From Piscirickettsiaceae bacterium (GTDB lineage: Bacteria > Pseudomonadota > Gammaproteobacteria > Nitrosococcales > Methylophagaceae): 64,000 bases of DNA. Positions 35,144-43,086 of the stretch are shown piece after piece (position 1 is the stretch's first letter; every line of letters starts with the position of its first letter). A program made the translations under genes and the position numbers. The DNA is taken from contig JAIBDZ010000001.1 in NCBI GenBank assembly GCA_024685975.1, positions 124,001 to 188,000 of the forward strand, in the 5' to 3' direction. The notes beneath the pieces were generated by a model that saw nothing but the letters and a program-made list of their open reading frames with translations, was not told where the DNA came from and did not search any database.

Positions 35144-36159
35144 GATTGATTGCTCTTAATTAGTTGGAATTGATGCGGAATCTCTTTCGGATGTTCAATG
35201 ATTTTGACGATTTTCAAAGCAGTTTTATTATTGTGTTCGCCAAATGTGGATTGGAAAACAGGAATGTCTTCGGCCATCGTGGTAACGGTTTCTGGCATGG
35301 TAATGGGAATAATGTCACCAGCTTTGAGATTAACTACATCCTGCAACGACATCACTGTTTCTGTTAATGTGGCAGAGAGATTGACTTTTGCCCCTAAAAT
35401 TTCTTCACGCATGGCTTTGGGCCAACGGCCGTCGTCGTTAGAGTGGTCACTTTGTAACCCTGTATCGAGTAATTCTCTGATAGGTTCTAACAGAGAATAA
35501 GGCAAGGTGATGTGAATATCCCCACTGCCGCCTTCGAGTTCGACATTAAAAGAAGAGACCACGACAATTTCGCTCGGGCTGACGATGTTAGCAAATTGTG
35601 GATTGACTTCATGGTGGACATATTCAAAGTCCACTTTCATGACGGGCTCCCATGCTTCAGTCAAATCTTCAAAACACACGTCCAAAATCATTTTGATAAT
35701 ACGTTGCTCAGTGGATGTGAACTCACGTCCTTCTATTCGAGCTTGAAACCGACCTTCGCCACCGAAGTAATTATCTAATACGGTAAAAACAAACTTAGGT
35801 TCAAAAACGATTAACCCAGTTCCCACTAGCGGATGCATATGGATTAAGTTAAGGCTGGTGGGTAAAAATAAAGTATGAATATATTCAGAAAACTTCATAA
35901 TTTGCACGGTGCCAGATGAAATTTCAGCAGAGCGACGTAGCAAATTAAATAAGCTGATGCGAAGTTGGCGGGCAAAGCGTTCGTTGACCATTTCCAATGT
36001 TGGCATGCGTCCACGAATAATGCGGTCTTCATTGCCAAAATCATAACTCCGAGTTGAAGGTCGTTCTTCAACTGGTGTTTCAGTTTCGATATCACCGCCA
36101 TCCATACCATGGAGTAAGGCATCGACTTCGTCTTGAGATAGAATATCTTCTGTAGCCAT
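35140..36159 (-). CDS. fliM: Flagellar switch protein FliM
   Basis: C-ring protein that receives CheY-P and sets rotation direction. The 339 residues start with the CheY-binding motif LSQDEVDALLHGM (8-20). The middle domain (about 50-230) has the GGE-type EGRFQARIEGREFT and FEYVHHEVNPQFANIV segments, and a SpoA domain lies at the C-terminus (about 250-325). It follows fliL by one base and overlaps fliN by four. Confidence 0.96.
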   Translation of the reverse strand: MATEDILSQDEVDALLHGMDGGDIETETPVEERPSTRSYDFGNEDRIIRGRMPTLEMVNERFARQLRISLFNLLRRSAEISSGTVQIMKFSEYIHTLFLPTSLNLIHMHPLVGTGLIVFEPKFVFTVLDNYFGGEGRFQARIEGREFTSTEQRIIKMILDVCFEDLTEAWEPVMKVDFEYVHHEVNPQFANIVSPSEIVVVSSFNVELEGGSGDIHITLPYSLLEPIRELLDTGLQSDHSNDDGRWPKAMREEILGAKVNLSATLTETVMSLQDVVNLKAGDIIPITMPETVTTMAEDIPVFQSTFGEHNNKTALKIVKIIEHPKEIPHQFQLIKSNQS

Positions 36160-36160
36160 G

Positions 36161-36664
36161 TTATTGCATGATCAAACTAGTAAAGTAAACAGCATTAAGG
36201 CTTTGTTCTTCGCCTTCGGCTGTCAAAATAGCATTAATGGTACTTAATGCCTCCTGTCTTAATGCCCTCGTTCCTTCTTGGGTGTTCATGGCGTCATAAT
36301 TTTGACTGAAAAATAACATTAATAATTCATGTTGGATGGCGGGTAGATGAAGTTTAAAAGCATCAATCGCATCGGGATCTCTTGCCATCACTTTTAATTT
36401 GATCTGCATATATTTTACTTTATTGTCACTTTGTTTCTGAAAGTTAACAATAAAAGGTTTATCAACACTATGATAGATGGCTTTTTGCTTGGCAGGCTTC
36501 GTTTCCTCTGCAACTTCAGGTTCAGCCTCGGTATCATCACCCATTAAGAAAAATGCAGCGACGCCGGCGCCAAGTAAAATGACGACAGCAATGATGATAA
36601 GCAGCATCTTTTTAGATTTGCCGCCGCTTTCATTGATATCAACATCTTGTTTTTGTTCTGCCAT
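36161..36664 (-). CDS. fliL: Flagellar basal-body protein FliL
   Basis: Inner-membrane protein that surrounds and supports the stator. The 167 residues have a short cytoplasmic N-terminus (MAEQKQDVDINESGGKSKK), one membrane helix (about 20-42), an acidic linker and a periplasmic stomatin-like domain (about 68-167; KPFIVNFQKQSDNKVKYMQIKL..LLMLFFSQNYDAMNTQEGTRALRQEAL). A second, signal-peptide-bearing FliL-like gene lies just upstream. Confidence 0.94.
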   Translation of the reverse strand: MAEQKQDVDINESGGKSKKMLLIIIAVVILLGAGVAAFFLMGDDTEAEPEVAEETKPAKQKAIYHSVDKPFIVNFQKQSDNKVKYMQIKLKVMARDPDAIDAFKLHLPAIQHELLMLFFSQNYDAMNTQEGTRALRQEALSTINAILTAEGEEQSLNAVYFTSLIMQ

Positions 36665-36717
36665 GAGTGGTAAGTCCTATTGGTATTGTTATTAATAAAG
36701 CAAAGAGCGTGCCGGTT

Positions 36718-37134
36718 TTATTGCAAAATAAAGCTGGTGAAATAGATGGCATCAATTTCATCATTCCCTGTTTCTTCATTGAGAATAGACTTAACAGTAT
36801 CTAAGGCAGTTTGTTGTAATGCTATACGACCTTCAGTACTTAACATGTCGGCATAAGTTTGAGCTGAGAATAAATCTAATAAAGCGTCCTGCAACATCGG
36901 TAAGTTTTCTTCAGCACTAGCAATGCTATCAGCATTACTTGATTTTAAGGCAACCCGGATCTGTAGGTAACGCGCTTTTTGCTGACTTTGATTCAAAAAA
37001 TTAATCGTAAAAGGTTCTTGAATGGCATAATAAATAGCTGATGGGGCCGGGATGTCAGACTCTTCAGCCCAAGTTGGCTGGCTAATGCTGAACATAAATG
37101 AGCAGGCTAGCAGGATTCTGAAGATGGATGACAT
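36718..37134 (-). CDS. FliL-like protein with a cleavable signal peptide
   Basis: 138-residue FliL paralogue at the head of the fli array. Instead of a membrane anchor it has a Sec signal peptide (MSSIFRILLACSFMFSISQPTWA, about 1-23), then a FliL domain: QEPFTINFLNQSQQKARYLQIRVAL..LQDALLDLFSAQTYADMLSTEGRIALQQTALDTV, ending DAIYFTSFILQ as FliL ends AVYFTSLIMQ. It should be a free periplasmic FliL. Possible roles are stator ring capping or hetero-oligomerisation with FliL, by inference. It is 53 bases upstream of fliL and divergent from psd. Confidence 0.82.
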   Translation of the reverse strand: MSSIFRILLACSFMFSISQPTWAEESDIPAPSAIYYAIQEPFTINFLNQSQQKARYLQIRVALKSSNADSIASAEENLPMLQDALLDLFSAQTYADMLSTEGRIALQQTALDTVKSILNEETGNDEIDAIYFTSFILQ

Positions 37135-37264
37135 AGCTTGATATACTCCGTGTAATATTTTTTGATGGTTGTTGTGTTAATTATGACAATCTTACCTATG
37201 AGACGAAAGAGGCATAACGAAATTGGTCAAACCAGTGCAGAAGCAGTCAGCAGGTGAAAGTAGC

Positions 37265-38101
37265 ATGATAGATAAGCTATTAACCCTACCACAATATATG
37301 ATCCCACAACATGTCTTGTCATTAATGATGTACCGATTGACACGTTGTAGAATACGCTGGTTTAAAAATGCGTTTATTCGGTTTATTTGCCGTCAATATC
37401 AAGTTAATTTGGCCGAAGCCGCCACGCAAGACTTATCTTATTATCCTCATTTTAATGCTTTTTTTACCAGAGAGTTAAAAGCCGGTGCGAGACCGCTTGC
37501 TGAAGCAGAGTGGGTCTCTCCTGTCGACGGGGTGATTAGCCAAGCAGGCTCAGTGAAGGAAGGACAAATCGTGCAAGCAAAAGGGCATGATTATAGCTTG
37601 TTAAGTTTATTGGGCGGCGATGATAGCTTGGCTGCTGAATTTGATCAGGGTCAATTTATGACCATTTATCTTTCACCAAAAGACTATCATCGAATTCATA
37701 TGCCGATAACGGGTACTGTTAGAAAAATGCGTTATGTGCCAGGCAAGCTTTTTTCTGTGAGTCCTAGAACGGCTCGGACGGTGCCAGATTTATTTGCTCG
37801 CAATGAGCGGGTTGTGGTGACGTTTGATACTGCCATAGGGCCCATGGTGATGGTGCTTGTTGGGGCTGTTTTTGTTGGCAGCATGGAAACGGTTTGGGCT
37901 GGACAAATCACGCCGAGTTATGGCCATGTTATTGAGCAATGGCAATATGATGATAATGCCATGACTATTCAACAAGGTGATGAGATGGGTCGGTTTAATA
38001 TGGGCTCGACGGTTATTCTTCTGATGGGAGAACGTGCCGCAAAATTGAACGAACAGATGGCAGCAGAAAAAGCGATCCAACTAGGAAATGCCTTGTCATA
38101 A
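37265..38101 (+). CDS. psd: Phosphatidylserine decarboxylase proenzyme
   Basis: Membrane-associated enzyme making phosphatidylethanolamine; it self-cleaves to form a pyruvoyl cofactor. The chosen ATG at 37265 has AGGTG eight bases upstream and gives 278 residues; a TTG at 37223 is less likely. The cleavage motif is MGST (G247/S248) rather than the commoner LGST. The charge-relay residues lie in VSPVDG (Asp88) and DYHRIHMP (His142/145). It is divergent from the fliL-like gene and followed by the TetR operon. Confidence 0.94.
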   Translation: MIDKLLTLPQYMIPQHVLSLMMYRLTRCRIRWFKNAFIRFICRQYQVNLAEAATQDLSYYPHFNAFFTRELKAGARPLAEAEWVSPVDGVISQAGSVKEGQIVQAKGHDYSLLSLLGGDDSLAAEFDQGQFMTIYLSPKDYHRIHMPITGTVRKMRYVPGKLFSVSPRTARTVPDLFARNERVVVTFDTAIGPMVMVLVGAVFVGSMETVWAGQITPSYGHVIEQWQYDDNAMTIQQGDEMGRFNMGSTVILLMGERAAKLNEQMAAEKAIQLGNALS

Positions 38102-38129
38102 AGCCTTTTTGCGACAGTTGGCGCTGAAT

Positions 38130-38155
38130 AGTGAATATTTAATTGAATATTCACT
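38130..38155. promoter_or_regulatory. Perfect inverted repeat, probable TetR operator
   Basis: Two 10-base arms, AGTGAATATT and AATATTCACT, are perfectly complementary around a 6-base spacer. The site lies 23 bases before the tetR start, where a dimeric TetR regulator would bind to control its own operon. The A+T-rich arms lack a following U-tract, so a terminator for psd is unlikely. Confidence 0.68.
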
Positions 38156-38178
38156 CATTAAAGCGTATATCATAAAGC

Positions 38179-38784
38179 ATGGTAAAAATGGTCATGCAAA
38201 ACACCATTCTTGATGCTGCAAAAAAGCGGTTTAATTACTATGGTTTCCAGAAAACGACGATGGCAGAAATTGCACAAGATTGTGCTATGTCGGCGGCCAA
38301 CCTGTACCGTTATTTTGACAGTAAGTCAGCGATAGGCGCGGCACTTGTCGCCGAGGTGATAGCAGAGAAAGAAGCGATATTAGCTGAGATCGTTGAGTCT
38401 GATGCACCTGCAGCTGAGAAGTTAGACGCTTTTATTTTAGCCGTGTTACATCATGCTCATCGTTACTTTGAATCAATGCCGAAAATCAGCGAGCTTATCG
38501 ATGCTGTGATGGTCGATAATGTGGCATTGGTGGTTAAACATCGATATCAGAAAATGGCCTTGATAGAGCAGATTTTATTGCAAGGACAAACAACGGGCGA
38601 ATTTGAATTTGAAGATTTAGCGGGAACGGTAGATGCCATTCATTCAGCTATTTTAATATTTTATCTGCCGTTAACTTTGGGGTTATATCCACTGCCCGAG
38701 CTGGAAAACAAAGCCCACAATGTGAGTGTTTTATTATTGAACGGTTTACGATCTACTCATGATAGAGGAAAGGTAAAGGAATGA
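38179..38784 (+). CDS. TetR/AcrR family transcriptional regulator
   Basis: 201-residue repressor-type protein. The N-terminal helix-turn-helix (about 8-55; ILDAAKKRFNYYGFQKTTMAEIAQDCAMSAANLYRYFDSKSAI) is typical. The C-terminal ligand domain (60-190) is helical and not recognisable to a ligand class. Its stop overlaps the RND pump start by four bases (ATGA), so regulator and pump are co-transcribed behind the palindrome at 38130-38155. It probably represses the operon until some lipid or hydrophobic ligand binds; the ligand is unknown. Confidence 0.88.
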   Translation: MVKMVMQNTILDAAKKRFNYYGFQKTTMAEIAQDCAMSAANLYRYFDSKSAIGAALVAEVIAEKEAILAEIVESDAPAAEKLDAFILAVLHHAHRYFESMPKISELIDAVMVDNVALVVKHRYQKMALIEQILLQGQTTGEFEFEDLAGTVDAIHSAILIFYLPLTLGLYPLPELENKAHNVSVLLLNGLRSTHDRGKVKE

Positions 38785-41078
38785 AAACGTCATTGGTATC
38801 TCGTTATACAGACTATATTGTTCAGCGTCCTTGGCGATGTCTTTTTATCACCATGATGTTGATTTTTTTAGCGGGCTTTGGCGGTCGTTACCTTGAATTT
38901 ACGAATGATTATCGTGTTTTCTTTAGCGAAGATAATCCAGAGCTGAAAGCCTTTGAGGCAATGCAGGATATTTATACTAAAACAGATAATGTGTTATTTG
39001 TTATTGAACCTGACAGTGGCGATAGTTTCACCCCCGAAACCCTCTCTTTAGTGCATGAGCTAACTGAAGCTGCTTGGCAAATACCGTACTCAACTCGGGT
39101 CGACTCGGTTACCAATTTTCAACATACCACTGCAGAAGAAGATGATCTGTTGGTGGCAAATTTGCTGGATGATGACACAGAGCTAAGCCCTGAGAATATA
39201 GCCGCAATTAAAAGCATTGCATTAGCCGAGCCTTTATTAGTGCGTCGATTAGTGTCTGATTCTGGTCATGTCATGGGCATCAATGTGACAGTGCAATTAC
39301 CCGGAAAATCCCTGACAGAAGTGCCTGAAGTTGCCGCGTTTTCTCGCCAGTTAGTTGCACAGATGCATGATGCTTACCCTCATCATACAATCCACCTTAC
39401 GGGGCTTGCGATGATGAATAATGCTTTTGGCGAATCATCACAACTGGATATGGCGACATTAGTACCATTTATGTTTTTGACCATTATTGTGGTGATGGGT
39501 GTTTTACTGCGATCGCTAACTGCTACGGTGGGTGCGGTATTTATGATTTTCACCAGTATCGTATTTGCGATGGGCGTCATGGGCTGGTTAGGGTGGAAAC
39601 TTACGCCGGCATCAGCCTCTGCTCCAACCATTATATTAACGATGGCGGTTGCAGATACGGTGCATTTATTGGTGACGTTTTTACATAATTTGCGGAGTGG
39701 CATGTTAAAGCCTGATGCAATGAAAGAAAGTTTGAGAGTCAACTTTCAGCCAATTTTGATTACCAGTGTGACTACAGCGATTGGATTTTTAAGCATGAAT
39801 TTTAGTGATGTGCCGCCATTCCATGATTTAGGTAATGTGGTCGCAATTGGCGTGATATGTGCTTTTGTCTTATCAATCACTTTATTACCCGCGATCATGA
39901 TGATTTTGCCGGTGAAAGCGAATATTGATGATGCACGTGAAAGCCGTTTGATGGCTAAGTTGGCTGAGTTTGTGATAGCGCGCCGCCAAAGCTTGTTTAT
40001 TGGGATGGGCGTATTGGCTTTATCTTTTATAGCCTTCTTGCCTCAAAATAAAATTGATGATCAATTTGTTGAATACTTTGATACGTCGGTGGATTTTAGA
40101 CAAGCAACTGATTTCTCAAGCGAGAATCTTTCCGGTATTTATACGATTCAATATGCGTTGATTCAAGGCGAAAGTGGTGGCGTGAGTGACCCTGTGTTTT
40201 TACAAGGTGTGTCGACATTCGTTGATTGGTTACGTACTCAACCTGAAGTCATGCATGTTCAGTCAATCTCTGACACGTTTAAACGGTTAAATAAAAATAT
40301 GCATGGCGATGATCCTGCTCATTATCGTTTGCCAGAAAACCGTGAATTAGCTGCACAATATTTATTACTGTATGAATTTTCTTTACCTTACGGTTTGGAT
40401 CTCAATGATCAAATAGATGTAGATAAAGCACAAACACGGATCAATATTACCGTTGAAAATATGCACACTAACGAGATGCTGGAGTTAGAGTCTCGCATTT
40501 CGAGTTGGCTTGAGAAAGAGTTGCCGGAAATCGCCTTTATTGGGGCTAGTCCATCATTGATGTTTGCCCATATTGGGCAGCGTAATGTGAGCAGTATGTT
40601 GGTCGGTACAACATTAGCATTAATATTGATTTCTTTTATATTAATGATGGCGCTACGCTCGACTCGTATAGGTTTGATTAGTTTAGCGCCTAATTTGATA
40701 CCTGCTGCAATGGCGTTTGGTTTATGGGGATTACTTGTGGGGCAAGTGGGCATGTCTCTGTCTGTTGTGGCGGGGATGACATTGGGGATTGTTGTTGATG
40801 ATACGGTGCACTTTCTCAGCAAATATTTACGGGCAAGGCGAGAAAAAGGCTTAGATGCACAGGAAGCGGTACGTTATGCCTTTAATACAGTTGGTGTGGC
40901 GTTATGGGTAACGTCTTTGGTATTGGTGCTCGGTTTTTGGGTATTAAGCCGGTCTCATTTCTCATTGAACTCTGATATGGGAACGATGGCGGCGATTACC
41001 ATAGCGATCGCGTTGATAATGGACTTTTTATTCCTACCCGCCTTATTAATGAAGTTAGAGGATAACAAAGATGCGTAA
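38781..41078 (+). CDS. RND/MMPL family exporter
   Basis: 765-residue inner-membrane pump of the RND superfamily (MMPL/HAE3-like). An N-terminal helix (about 18-38) is followed by a periplasmic loop (40-220), a six-helix block (about 225-385), a second single helix near 405, a second periplasmic loop (425-590) and a last helix block (about 600-760). Each half has a matching ADTVHLLVTF or DDTVHFLSKY motif with an acidic residue (about 291 and 673), a likely proton relay. There is no membrane-fusion partner. It overlaps the downstream LolA-fold gene by eight bases, which points to lipid-type cargo. Confidence 0.85.
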   Translation: MKTSLVSRYTDYIVQRPWRCLFITMMLIFLAGFGGRYLEFTNDYRVFFSEDNPELKAFEAMQDIYTKTDNVLFVIEPDSGDSFTPETLSLVHELTEAAWQIPYSTRVDSVTNFQHTTAEEDDLLVANLLDDDTELSPENIAAIKSIALAEPLLVRRLVSDSGHVMGINVTVQLPGKSLTEVPEVAAFSRQLVAQMHDAYPHHTIHLTGLAMMNNAFGESSQLDMATLVPFMFLTIIVVMGVLLRSLTATVGAVFMIFTSIVFAMGVMGWLGWKLTPASASAPTIILTMAVADTVHLLVTFLHNLRSGMLKPDAMKESLRVNFQPILITSVTTAIGFLSMNFSDVPPFHDLGNVVAIGVICAFVLSITLLPAIMMILPVKANIDDARESRLMAKLAEFVIARRQSLFIGMGVLALSFIAFLPQNKIDDQFVEYFDTSVDFRQATDFSSENLSGIYTIQYALIQGESGGVSDPVFLQGVSTFVDWLRTQPEVMHVQSISDTFKRLNKNMHGDDPAHYRLPENRELAAQYLLLYEFSLPYGLDLNDQIDVDKAQTRINITVENMHTNEMLELESRISSWLEKELPEIAFIGASPSLMFAHIGQRNVSSMLVGTTLALILISFILMMALRSTRIGLISLAPNLIPAAMAFGLWGLLVGQVGMSLSVVAGMTLGIVVDDTVHFLSKYLRARREKGLDAQEAVRYAFNTVGVALWVTSLVLVLGFWVLSRSHFSLNSDMGTMAAITIAIALIMDFLFLPALLMKLEDNKDA

Positions 41079-41847
41079 ATTAGGATTGGCGTTGCTGATG
41101 ATGTGGTCAGCATGGGTCATGGCTGACACAGCTGAAGAGAAAGGCCTTGAGATCGTACAAGAAGCAGAAAGGCGTGATCAAGGATGGCAAGATAGCATTG
41201 CTGAAATGGAAATGGTTTTACGCAACCGTCATGGCAAGGAAAGCCGACGTGAAATTCGTGTCACGACACTTGAAGTCGAGAATGATGGTGATAAAAGTTT
41301 AACTGTATTTGATAGCCCACGCGATATTAAAGGCACGGCTTTTTTAAGCTATTCACATGCTCTAGAAGCGGATGACCAATGGATTTATTTACCAGCATTA
41401 AAGCGAATAAAACGGATTTCCTCTCGCAATAAATCTGGCCCATTTATGGGCAGCGAATTTGCTTATGAAGACATGAGCTCTTTTGAAATTCCTAAATACA
41501 GTTATTTGTATTTACGTGATGAAGTATTAGATGGTATAGATTGCTTTGTATTAGAGTTGCGTCCTCAATATGAGCATTCGGGTTATACCAAAAGCTTTGT
41601 TTGGATTGATAAAGCAGAATATCGTACTCAAAAAATTGAATATTACGATCGAAAAGAGAGCGTATTGAAGATCCAACGCTTTAGTGATTATCAACAATAT
41701 CTAGGCCAATATTGGCGTGCACATACCATGACGATGGACAATCAGCAAAATGGTAAATCGACAGTTTTACATTGGGATAACTTCCAGTTTAATACAGGTT
41801 TAACAGCGGATGATTTTGAAAAGAATGACCTTAAACGCCAACGGTAA
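41071..41847 (+). CDS. LolA-fold 'outer membrane lipoprotein-sorting' family protein
   Basis: 258-residue secreted protein (signal peptide MRKLGLALLMMWSAWVMA) of the LolA-like family often named outer membrane lipoprotein-sorting protein. Conserved-looking points are KGTAFL (about 87-92), QWIYLPALKRIKRI (about 106-119), MGSEFAYEDM (about 126-135) and a C-terminal LTADDFEKNDLKRQR. The fold should give a hydrophobic half-barrel carrying an acyl chain. Translation overlap with the RND gene suggests the two work together, with this protein taking cargo across the periplasm. It is a distant paralogue of the protein at 60146-60913. Confidence 0.82.
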   Translation: MRKLGLALLMMWSAWVMADTAEEKGLEIVQEAERRDQGWQDSIAEMEMVLRNRHGKESRREIRVTTLEVENDGDKSLTVFDSPRDIKGTAFLSYSHALEADDQWIYLPALKRIKRISSRNKSGPFMGSEFAYEDMSSFEIPKYSYLYLRDEVLDGIDCFVLELRPQYEHSGYTKSFVWIDKAEYRTQKIEYYDRKESVLKIQRFSDYQQYLGQYWRAHTMTMDNQQNGKSTVLHWDNFQFNTGLTADDFEKNDLKRQR

Positions 41848-43018
41848 CCGTGTTGTCTTAGCGGCGTTATTGGCTTTTGTGTTACCTGATGCATCTGCTG
41901 TTGAGTTATCAGGTTATATTGCAGGTGAATATCGTTATTTTCAGCATGAAGCTCAACAGAGTGACGCGAAACAACATCAAGGATCAATCATTGTTGCGCC
42001 AGAGTGGTTTCATGAATGGGATGATGGCCAACAAAGTCTATTGTTTTCCCCTTATCTTCGCCTAGATGGACAAGATGCTGAACGCACTCATGCTGATATT
42101 AGGGAGCTGCAATGGTTATGGGTGCAAGATGATTGGGAATTACGATTAGGCGTTGGGAAAGTGTTTTGGGGCGTGACTGAGTCACAACATTTAGTTGATG
42201 TGATTAATCAAACAGATTTAGTTGAAAATACCGATACAGAAGATAAATTAGGTCAACCTATGGTTAATTTAAGCCTTTATCGTGATTGGGGTACGATTGA
42301 TCTCTTTGTGATGCCTTATTTCAGGGAAAGGACGTTTCCTGGCGTTGATGGTCGGTTGAGGGGCGCTTTAGTTGTTGATACCGATAAAGCACAATATGAG
42401 TCAGGTGCGGGACGTCAACATATTGATTGGGCGGTACGCTGGTCTCATAGTCTTGGTAATTGGGATTGGGGCGTGTCTCATTTTTATGGCACCAATCGTG
42501 AGCCGACTTTTTTATTGAACGACACGGCAACGGCACTCATACCTTATTACAACATCATGCATCAGACGGGATTAGATGTGCAGTACACGGTTGATGCATG
42601 GTTATGGAAGTGGGAATCGATCAGGCGAGAAACAACAGAGCAAACATTTTTTGCGGCTACTGGCGGCGTCGAATATACCTTTTATAGTGTGTTTAATAGT
42701 GATATTGATGTTGGTATTATTGCGGAATACTTATTTGATGATCGAGATGATAGCCAGCTCGTGGCTTTTGAAGATGATGTGTTAATCGGTACTCGATTAA
42801 CATGGAATGATGCTCAATCGACTGAATTATTGTTGGGTATGACTCAAGATTTGACGACAGAAGATACGGGCTGGCGGATAGAAGCGAGCCGCAGAATAGG
42901 CGAACGTTGGACGGTGTCGTTAGAAGGGCAATTCCTAACTGTATCAGAAGAAAATAGCGCGCTTTATGCGTTAAGGCAAGATGATTTTATTCAATTAGAA
43001 ATCGCGCGCTATTTTTAA
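41810..43018 (+). CDS. Outer-membrane beta-barrel-like protein of unknown family
   Basis: About 402 residues with a signal peptide ending near DASA. Many alternating strands rich in aromatic residues follow (GYIAGEYRYFQ, LLFSPYLRLDG, LRLGVGKVFWGV, WDWGVSHFYGTN), ending in QLEIARYF, a typical barrel-closing terminal Phe. It resembles carbohydrate- or lipid-porin-like and DUF1302-type barrels, but I cannot name a family. Starts at 41810 or 41825 are both possible; neither has a good ribosome-binding site, and both overlap the LolA-like gene, so coupling is likely. A bidirectional terminator follows. It is probably the outer-membrane end of the RND/LolA-like route. Confidence 0.75.
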   Translation: MILKRMTLNANGNRVVLAALLAFVLPDASAVELSGYIAGEYRYFQHEAQQSDAKQHQGSIIVAPEWFHEWDDGQQSLLFSPYLRLDGQDAERTHADIRELQWLWVQDDWELRLGVGKVFWGVTESQHLVDVINQTDLVENTDTEDKLGQPMVNLSLYRDWGTIDLFVMPYFRERTFPGVDGRLRGALVVDTDKAQYESGAGRQHIDWAVRWSHSLGNWDWGVSHFYGTNREPTFLLNDTATALIPYYNIMHQTGLDVQYTVDAWLWKWESIRRETTEQTFFAATGGVEYTFYSVFNSDIDVGIIAEYLFDDRDDSQLVAFEDDVLIGTRLTWNDAQSTELLLGMTQDLTTEDTGWRIEASRRIGERWTVSLEGQFLTVSEENSALYALRQDDFIQLEIARYF

Positions 43019-43040
43019 TATTAAGGTATGAAAGACATAA

Positions 43041-43067
43041 AAAAAGCCAGCTTTACGCTGGCTTTTT
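43041..43067. terminator. Bidirectional rho-independent terminator
   Basis: AAAAAGCCAGC - TTTAC - GCTGGCTTTTT: an 11-base perfect inverted repeat with an A-tract on one side and a T-tract on the other. It lies between the barrel gene (plus strand) and zwf (minus strand), so it can end both transcripts. Confidence 0.9.
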
Positions 43068-43086
43068 AGTGGGTGTATCTAAAGCA

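Noticed and set aside
37135-37264. Sigma-54 promoter for the fliL-fliM array
   Set aside because: I looked for GG-N10-GC on the minus strand in the psd/fliL-like gap and found none convincing; the promoter of the array remains unidentified.
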